Below are positions 55,933 through 64,000 of a DNA stretch of 64,000 bases, piece after piece. Where the stretch lies: positions 32,139,545 through 32,203,544 of the forward strand of contig OZ025245.1 in NCBI GenBank assembly GCA_964019155.1, in the 5' to 3' direction. This stretch comes from Osedax fenrisi. Lineage: Eukaryota > Annelida > Polychaeta > Sabellida > Siboglinidae. Within the stretch, counting starts at the first letter, position 1; each line of letters opens with the position of its first letter. Both the position numbers and the translations under genes were made by a program. The notes below the pieces were generated by a model. It saw only the letters and a list, made by a program, of their open reading frames with translations, was not told the DNA's origin and did no database searches.

Positions 55933-56456
55933 GTTTATTTATCTGTTTATTAATTATTAACAAGTATATATACTTGTTTTAATATAGAAAGAATAACATA
56001 TTATACATTTTAATTATTTTAATATATTGATTTAATTTTTATTTATGCAAATTAATTATTAATTATTATTTTACTTTTATATTTAAGTTAATATACTGCT
56101 TTTAATAAATAAAATTGTATTTTAAAAACTAAACTTATTTAAGTAATCCTATGTATTTTTCTAAATTATCATAATCTCATTAAATTGACACATTGAACTA
56201 CAATTTTAATCGTAATTATATTGATAATATAATTGGAAATCATGTTGAACTAATTGCTCAATATTGAATATATAGAAATTGAATATTGATTAAAGTGTAC
56301 ATATTAAAATGTTATTATTATTGAATTTAGAATTTAGTTTAGAACTTAAGTAAATTAGTTACCATTGACTTAAGTTGAACTTAAATTTTGAACTTAAGTT
56401 TTTGATGTAAGTTGAATTCTGGGTTATTATATATAGGCATAGAAAATACTTTATAT
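55933..56456. other. Gene-free AT-rich DNA
   Basis: Nothing recognised apart from several GAACTTAAGTT-like words near 56340-56410. Confidence 0.5.
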
Positions 56457-56760
56457 GACCCTTATTTATCCTTACCAGTATTCAGAAAGTCCGTTATTCA
56501 GTCCTTATTTATCCTTACCAGTATTCAGAATATCCGTTATTCAGTCCTTATTTATCCTTACCAGTATTAAGAAAGTCCGTTATTCAGTCCTTATTCGTCC
56601 TTAGCAGGATGCAGAAAATTACTTTTTTAGTCCTTATTCGTCCTTATCAGGATGCAGAATATTACTTTTTTAGTCCTTATCAGGATGCAGAATATTACTT
56701 TTTTAGTCCTTATTCGTTCTTAGCAGGATGAAGATAATTCGTTTTGTAGTCCTTATTTGT
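56457..56760 (+). repeat. 43-bp tandem repeat array
   Basis: About seven imperfect units of CTTATTTATCCTTACCAGTA plus TTCAGAAAGTCCGTTATTCA. Later units drift to TTCGTCC and CAGGATGCAGAATATTAC. Confidence 0.9.
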
Positions 56761-56799
56761 CTCTGCTTACATGTATAATAGATAGGCCGATTGTTACAA

Positions 56800-56825
56800 A
56801 TAAGGACTCCTGCAGGAGTCCTTAT
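56800..56825. repeat. Perfect 26-bp palindrome at the end of the 43-bp array
   Basis: Centred on CTGCAG at 56810-56815. AGTCCTTATTTGT of the array (about 56749) reappears inverted (ACAAATAAGGACT) just before the centre, so the repeat reverses orientation here. Confidence 0.85.
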
Positions 56826-57889
56826 AATAATTTAATTATAATAATAGAGAATTAATTTATTTAAAGATAATTTTAATTAAGAACCCAGTAAGAAAATGTT
56901 CTAAATTACTTTATACATCTCACAAGATTGTATAACAAATGCTTTTATAATATGATGTAGTATCAACTGAATGTAAAATTATACACCTTTTAGTTGATAC
57001 TGTAATATAATGTATCAACTGAATGCATAATTATACTACTTTTTTCTACTCGATTATATTATATTTTATCTTTATAAATATAAATTAGGGGGTTCCCTAT
57101 TAAAATAATAATTTATCTTTTAAAATATAATATTTCATATATTATTTATATATATTATAAAAAGTAAAATAATAGTAGAAAATGTCTAGGTAGTTTAGTA
57201 TACATTAAATGTATTATATTTGATTTATTATAATATATTTTTATAAATGTGTTATAGAAATATAATTGTATATAATTTATATAGTAATACTCATTGTACT
57301 ATTCCTTTAATCATGCATTGTATACAGAGAAATTAGAATGTAAACAGAAACTCAATATACCATTGATAAGCTTTTACAAATATTAAAAATGAAAATGTAA
57401 ATTTACCTATTTATATTAATAATTAATATTTTAATAAATATTTATTTGGCATTTTGGTATCTCTATTAAATATAATTTTTCGATAAATTTCAGAACATTG
57501 ACATAATTGAATGTAATTAGAAATAAAAATGTGAATTTTAATTTTATAATTTTTTCTTCGTAAATTGTAGAAGAGTATAGAAAATAGATTTTTGGTAGGT
57601 TTTCTTTATCTTGAATTTAAAAATAAAAAAATAAAGAAAAAATATATATATTATATAAATTATATTATATAACAGTGTTGTAATATATTAATATAATACT
57701 ATTAAGATTAATGACATTGTAAATTATAAAATGGCAAGTATTCTAATAAATGATTTATATTATTATAAATAAATATAAAAATATTTTTTGAAATATAATT
57801 ATATTTATACACTTGTGTACACAAGTGTATATAATAATAATATTTATTGAATCATATATAATAATAGCAGATATAAATATACTCCTCAG

Positions 57890-57929
<40 letters not shown>

Positions 57930-57958
57930 ATGAAGGTAGACAAGACAGTGTTCGTAGT
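56826..57958. other. Gene-free AT-rich DNA
   Basis: Contains a hairpin AGTATCAACT/AGTTGATACT with a further direct copy (56958-57018), a perfect 26-bp palindrome (57806-57831, centred on TGTACA) and an (AT)n run near 57895-57925. Confidence 0.55.
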
Positions 57959-58210
57959 TTAATTAGACTTTATTAGGAGTACCGCTGACTCCACGTGCGT
58001 TTTATTCGCGTATCGAATATGCACGTCTGCTTCTATCAGAACTGGAAAAATAACTCCCGGTCGCACATTGTAAATCACGGACCGCGACACGCCCTTTATC
58101 TTTTCGGTGGCGTGTCTAAACAAATACATGGTACACTGCAAGAGCGTTGGAGCCAAGCCAGAAACCGTGTCGATCAACCAGAAACCACGTAGATCAGCAA
58201 ACCGAGCCAC
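57959..58210 (-). CDS. Unidentified ORF of higher GC, possibly a terminal exon
   Basis: About 83 codons open from a stop-free start near GTGGCTCGG to a TAA at 57959-57961. The protein contains GFWLIDTVSGLAPTLLQCTM, KGVSRSVIYNVRPGVIF and THVESAVLLIKSN. GC content and codon use clearly differ from the surroundings, and AATAAA overlaps the last codons. There is no ATG before the middle of the frame and a stop just upstream, so it is an exon or a truncated gene. I do not recognise the family, and I see no membrane segment or signal peptide with confidence. Confidence 0.4.
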   Translation of the reverse strand: MARFADLRGFWLIDTVSGLAPTLLQCTMYLFRHATEKIKGVSRSVIYNVRPGVIFPVLIEADVHIRYANKTHVESAVLLIKSN

Positions 58211-58459
58211 ATTTTACTTCTTCATCGCCGAGGATCGCAGATAGAGATACGAATTTGAGTAGGGATATTTAGGGTATGGTAATTAGTTATATAACCTATT
58301 CATGACAACTCTGGCAACTATCGAACGCCATACTCAATATATATTATCAGGGTTACAATATACCAGACATACTCTCATGTATACTGCGATGTATCTCTAG
58401 GCGCCGCTCGCCTACTAATGCGACCTCTCGTATACACAGATGTACTCCAAATACACTAC

Positions 58460-58495
<36 letters not shown>

Positions 58496-58498
<3 letters not shown>

Positions 58499-58930
58499 TC
58501 AACTACCGATAAGTCGGACTCGCAAGGGACCGGGAAACGTGTCCAACTTATTGAGATGTCCGAATTATCAGAGATTCAGAATATCATGCAAATAAATCGT
58601 GCTACGTGCAGTGTGAGGGTTACCGAAATGTGGAATTATGCAAAAATCAACAACATAAATGTTGTATTCAATAATATTACTTACTAAAATTATAATATTC
58701 ACTATTTGATATTATTTAATAAATTTCTGAAAATTTATCAAAAGATCGACTTATCCAGTATAAAAATGACTATAATATATGTCCGCCTATAGAAAAGTAC
58801 GACTTATGCAATCCAACTTATTCGATTAATTTAACATTGAACTAGATACAAATCCAACCAAACCAACTAAATGTGTCTGACTTATAGAGAAGTCAGACTT
58901 ATCCATAGTCCGACTTACCGAGAGTTGACT
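58496..58930. mobile_element. Tigger/pogo-like MITE
   Basis: Ends CAGTCAACTACCGATAAGTC and the complement of CAGTCAACTCTCGGTAAGTC, flanked by TA on both sides. Internal copies of the TIR core (GACTTAT, GTCCGACTTA) occur. 435 bp, no transposase; ORFs through it are fortuitous. Confidence 0.88.
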
Positions 58931-59556
58931 GTATATATATATATATTATTATTAACTTACTTGTTAATTAATTGAAATATGATAATTAAATAATAATAAT
59001 TAATTATATACTAAAACCCAGAAATAATAATGAAAACAAAAATAAAAACCCCTAAAATTATCAAAAGGTTTAACCCAAAAACCCCTACATCTGCCAACCC
59101 TGCAATACAGGGCCTGCATGTGATAATACTGGCCAATTAGAGAGCATATAGCTGACACTATATTTCATACATTTTAGTTTGAAAACTCTGATATTTGCAT
59201 TTTGCTATATTTTCATTACGGTTTATGATTTTGATTTCATTATTACTTTTACTATATTACTTACTTTATTTGAATATTATATATATTGTATTCACACACA
59301 TATCCATTATATTTTATTATTAGTTATTTGTATTCATATTATTTATTTTAGTTATTCTTATTTTATAGTTGTTTTCAAATACATTTATATATTTTTTAAA
59401 TAAAATCAATTGCTTATGGCTGTCTAACTTCAAATGGCGTTTACTCAGAATAAATAAATTAGCGAGGTATGTGTATATAAATGTAGGTAAAACAAAAACT
59501 ATTATATGTATCATAATAATTTGTTTAGCATTGTATACAAAACAAATATATAAATA

Positions 59557-59695
59557 ATCCTATACCTCAAATATTTAAATATTTGTATAATTGTATAATT
59601 GAAAAAATATAAATTTCTATATAAAATACATATTAAAAAATATAGAGTTTTTTATGTATATATTTATATATGAATAATTTTGAGGTATAGGATTG
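59557..59695. repeat. Short inverted-repeat element
   Basis: AATCCTATACCTCAAA and TTTTGAGGTATAGGATT bound about 140 bp of AT-rich DNA. Confidence 0.65.
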
Positions 59696-59699
59696 TGCA

Positions 59700-61580
59700 T
59701 GTGAATGTATTTAATATAATAACAAAAACTAGCTGAATTCATTGAATTGAATGCTGTAAGCCTAACTTTGAATAGAGCCATTATGTTCTATGTTAATGCA
59801 TTGTGGCCTGCATGCTGAGGTATGCCCTTAATGAGAGAGAGAGATCAGCTAGTCAAGATTGTTGTCTAGTTCATGGATGTGGTAATTAATGTGTTCAGTT
59901 AGGTTGGACGAAGATAATAAACAATGAAATAGAAGGAGATAGTGGAAGTATTTACTGATATGTTAAAAATATCAGTATAAAGAGAAGATGATTGAGGTCA
60001 ATATTAGATGAGGTCAATTATAGGGGTGAGTTTGTTCTTATAGGATAGATAGTTAGTTAGAGCAGCATTGATCTGGGGTGATATAGTGTATTAAAGTAAT
60101 AGATAGAGAGATCAATTTTGTTAGATGAAGAATAGGATATAGTTATATGAGATGTTAGTCAGATCAAGACAGGAGGGGAGCTATGACTGCCAGTGTGTGT
60201 CAAGTGAGAGGTACTGATTGATAGGAAGCTGGTGAAGTAGTAGAGGTACATTGGTCAAGAGTTAGGTAGTAAGTTTGGAGCGGTTGTCGTAAAGCTTAGT
60301 AGTAGTAGTGTACATATGTAATAAAGGATGCTAGTTAGGAGATGGGTTATCATGGGGAGATGTTATGATATTAAGAAGGGAGGTTATTAGTTTGAATGTA
60401 AATAGTGTGTGTTACAAGTTTAGTGAGGTTGGGAGATATAGGTAGATTGGGTGATATGCATGTGTATAAGTAGACACATAGACACTTGTATTCACACACA
60501 AGTATAGATCAGTATAGTCACTAGTGATTCACTACTATAGCATGCGTTCAGTGTAGGCTAAGGTGGCATGTCAGTAAGAAATAGTTATTATACTACACAA
60601 TATAAATACAAAACATAAATAAACTATTCTTCAAAATAAATGTTCTAAAATCGATGTCACAGAGAGAGTGAAATAGCAACTTATATTGAAATGTACATGT
60701 TAAAATAATAAGTAGTAAACAAAATTAACCTTAACATTTATTTGGTTGTCAAGAATGAAACACTTAATTGTATAATGTACTTGTCATATAATATACAAAC
60801 AAAAACATTTTTTAATTTTTTACAGAGTTAATAATTCTGAAAAATATAATATCATATCATTTTTTCTTATATAATTTATTTTTCATACATGTCAATTTAT
60901 AATCTAAAGCATAATATACATAAATATATATTTATTATAATATACTTAATATTAATTAATTAATAATACGTATAGTTAAAAAATTACAAAATGTATAGTT
61001 TTTTCAAAATATGAATTTAAAATTCATATTTTGGCATACTTATTGAAAATCGAAATACATAAACAACATATTTTCGTGCTGTCATAGTAGGATCATTTAC
61101 AATTATTGACATTTATATAAATAATAACTCAAATTTAAATACTTTAATATATCATTTTATGGATTTAGTATTACATTGTGGAATATATTATTATGTAAAT
61201 ATATTAATACTCATTCTATTAAAAGTTAATAATCTTATTATTAAATCATAAACGATCAGTTCTTTACCGATACTACAACACTAGTGGAAATTTAAATAAA
61301 CCAAATCAATCTACCGTTATAGAACATAACTGGTTAGTTACAAACTTATCAGTTTCATTTCATGTTTATAATTATTATATTTATTAATTACATAATATAA
61401 TAATTATAGTAAAGTATATCGATGCTTAGTATACTAATATATTCCCTAATAGAATAATATTTAAAATATTAATATAACTTATTAGTAAGTCATATAGGAG
61501 TTATAAGTCTAATATATTCGATTATACAATAAAATATTTAATACTAAATATATTTTCTATATAAACTTGATTATTATATA
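59700..61580. other. Gene-free DNA with purine-rich plus strand
   Basis: 59840-60480 is strikingly G/A-rich on the plus strand with no repeat period and no supported ORF. The rest is AT-rich with nothing recognised. Confidence 0.5.
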
Positions 61581-61606
61581 CAGTAAAAGCCGCTTGTATC
61601 GACATC
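61581..61606 (+). mobile_element. Single Tigger/pogo-like TIR
   Basis: TA followed by CAGTAAAAGCCGCTTGTATC, the style of pogo-group ends. No inverted partner occurs to the end of the window, so the element is truncated or its other end has diverged. Confidence 0.5.
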
Positions 61607-61626
61607 CCAGGAGATCCAAAAATATG

Positions 61627-61928
61627 TTTATACAAGTTTGCCGGAGGACCGTTTCGCCAATCTATCGGTCACTTCTCCTCGGTCGATGGCCAGGATGATG
61701 TCTCGCAAGTACCGCTGATCAGAGCTAATGTCTGTAGCTGAGTGGAGATGTTCTCTGTAGCTGTCATCGATACATATCGGATGAAACGCAACAACATCGA
61801 GTTTCTTGCAGTGTGGCAGCTTTAGCCCGACTGGTCCACCGTGCAACTCTGGGCCAGTAGATCTTCCGTCCAGTTTGATGAAGATCTTCCTCAGAGGCAG
61901 CTCATTGAGGTGAAGAAGACAGATCTGA
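61627..61928 (-). pseudogene. Exon-like ORF fragment, transposon-associated
   Basis: After an acceptor-like TTATTCAG, the minus strand encodes LHLNELPLRKIFIKLDGRST, then GGPVGLKLPHCKKLDVVAFH, then SSDQRYLRDIILAIDRGE, and ends LAKRSSGKL with a GT following. From memory this resembles a repeated, uncharacterised protein family found in many invertebrate genomes; I cannot name it. Its GC content is much higher than the flanks. It abuts the TIR at 61581. Upstream and downstream exons are not found. Confidence 0.45.
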
Positions 61929-61986
61929 ATAACAATATCATTAATAGAATATTATGTCAATTTAGATTATATAAATATTAATCAGT

Positions 61987-62207
61987 TTAGTAAAAAATAT
62001 ATGTCTTTCTTTTTTCCGATACTATATACTTAGCCATAGAAAATAACCTCTCGCTATCAACAGATGTTGCTTGAGAGCATAGATAATTTTAGAAAATCTT
62101 AAATATATATGGATATAGGATTGATCTTGATTTCCACCGACATTATCGCATCTTTTATAGATATGGTAGGCTCTTTAGAATACTCCAAAAGTTCATCTGA
62201 TAACTGT
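61987..62207 (-). pseudogene. hAT transposase C-terminal fragment
   Basis: The minus strand reads ATSVDSERLFSMAKYIVSEK followed by a stop. This is the hAT dimerisation-domain signature (TS..SER.FS....I.S..R). In another frame upstream is DELLEYSKEPTIS, fitting the stretch that normally precedes it. There is a stop between the two, and the rest of the transposase is missing. Confidence 0.75.
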
Positions 62208-64000
62208 ATAAATAAAATATATACTGATATTAAAATAATTACATTAATAAATGAATAGTTTAAATACATATTCATCTAAATTGAAATTAGCTATGGTATG
62301 GTTTAATTAAAAGATTAATGAATTAATATGTATTTGAAATCATTTTGTATACATATAAATAATTATATTACAAAAATATGTTAATCGATAACATTTTATT
62401 ATATCAATTACAATTTTAAATAATATCAACAATTATACAGTATATTTTATTATAATAAATAAATACAGCAAGCATATAATATTATCAAGTTAATATAATT
62501 TAAAAAGAATATAAAATATAAATAAACTAATATAATATTTTTTACATAAAAACCTTAGTAATTCTATTATTTTGTTTACTTATACATTCATATATTCTTA
62601 TACATTATATATTCAATGCTACAATATTAATTATATCATTATTATCCTTAAAACGTACATTCTGTTTACTTACTTAATTTCTTAATTTTCTGATCAAAGA
62701 ATAAAGCTGATTCTTGTACTGTGATAACTATATACATAAGTATACTATATAGAGTTAATGTGTAATACTGGTAGGGTAAATATTTAATAATGTTATAGTC
62801 AATGTATAATAATGATATAGTCCATGTATAATAATGGTAGAGTCAATGTAACTTTTGTTATGGGAATTTGTAGTGAATTGTTTGACAATAGTAATGGAGT
62901 GTTCATCAATGGAAGTAAAAGGTTGGACCCAGGTATTGAAGTAGTGGACCATTATGGTGGAGCTGGGTAAATTGAAACAAGTAGGTTGTATAATATTATA
63001 CACGTCTGTGTTCAATTGTAATGAAGTAAAGCAATATTAGCTGCATCCAATGTATCTATAAGAATAAATATATTAAAATTGATACATTTAAAACATAATA
63101 TATATATATATTCCTTTAGTGACTAGTACCTTCCATCTATCATTGACCCATCCTTCATTTTAACATTTTAATTAATCAAGCATCTATGCCCACCTAATAG
63201 CTTAGATATAATAGCTATTTATAGTTACAACTACAATATTAAATATAAATAACCTGAAGACGAGGTGACATATCTGAAATTAGATGATTCCTCAGTTTCA
63301 GATGATGAACTAAGAGCTAAATATATTTATAGTGATATGAATAGAAAATATTATATTCATAATTATAAATATAAATATTTTAATTAATAAAGTATCTATA
63401 CATTATGCCAAACATTTAGCTAATATTACTACAATATTATATATAAACCAGAATAATGACTTTTTCTTTTTTTATTTGATGCATGTATATCCATATTTAA
63501 AGATGGCGAATGACTGGCTAAATATATTTATAGTTATATGAATAACAAATAATGGGGAAGATATATTAAATGAAAAATATTATATACATAAGTAATTATT
63601 TAATTATAAATATAAATATTTTAATTAATCATAATTGAGTTAAATTAATTATTTTGAATATTTATTATTCTTATATAATAATATGTAATACAAACATACT
63701 ATTAATTAATTATATATCATATATGCAACATTTTACCATTAATTATATGCTATTTATTACAATAATATTGCAATTTTTATATAATCGATAATATTATTTA
63801 ATATATTTAATTTTTATTAAATTGTTCTTAACATATGTGGGTTAATTGTCATTAAACACAGTTTTAATATACAATATTTTCATATATATTATCATTGTAA
63901 TTATATTGGCATCGACCAAAACCCAATTATGATATCGACTAAAACCCCCTCATTGCATATGGTATTATTATATTATCTGTATTCAATTATCGATTACGAT
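62208..64000. other. Gene-free AT-rich DNA to window end
   Basis: Short imperfect repeats such as AATGTATAATAATG near 62800-62850; otherwise nothing recognised. The minus-strand ORF at 62755-63015 has no recognisable motif. Confidence 0.5.

Overview
The window is very A+T-rich eukaryotic DNA, dense in (AT)n microsatellites, and is made almost entirely of transposable elements and their debris. The mix is Tigger/pogo-like MITEs, hAT elements, a HARBI1-type Harbinger fragment, a CACTA/EnSpm-like element, a Helitron, Ty3/gypsy LTR elements and a tRNA-derived sequence, with split genes and GT-AG introns. This points to an invertebrate animal; the sequence does not let me go further. I recognise no host housekeeping gene, no rRNA and no CRISPR.

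Layout. 1-4147: gene-free DNA with two MITEs. 4148-11939: two abutting foldback (inverted-repeat) structures, A (4148-7153) and B (7150-11939). They share an exact 20-bp palindrome at their junction, and both are bounded by CCGGTGTCGTAT. A carries an expanded 53-bp satellite and B carries a hAT MITE in one arm only. 11940-14182: gene-free flank.

14183-55384 is a giant, near-identical inverted repeat. The left arm is 14183-35007, the spacer 35008-35574 and the right arm 35575-55384. From outside to inside, each arm holds: unique DNA, a 2.8-kb hAT element, a 4.9-kb Ty3/gypsy element with both LTRs, a MITE, a HARBI1 fragment, a foldback MITE, a hAT C-terminal fragment, a tandem duplication, a tRNA-like sequence, the 3' end of a second gypsy element, and a CACTA-like element with subterminal TGGTATAAC repeats. 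All of these were in place before the inverted duplication.

Two insertions came later and are private to one arm. A 3.4-kb TIR element (30605-33969) is only in the left arm. A 2.7-kb Helitron (37903-40579), built of about ten copies of its own 3' end, is only in the right arm. Inside the CACTA-like element three exon-like segments have matching splice phases in both arms, a candidate gene of unknown function.

55385-64000: non-palindromic flank with 113-bp and 43-bp tandem repeats, a Tigger-like MITE, an unidentified ORF of higher GC, and stacked transposase fragments. No genes cooperate in a host pathway here; the relations are nesting and order of insertion. The palindrome is either a real inverted duplication or two haplotypes joined head to head, and long reads across the spacer and both outer boundaries would decide.
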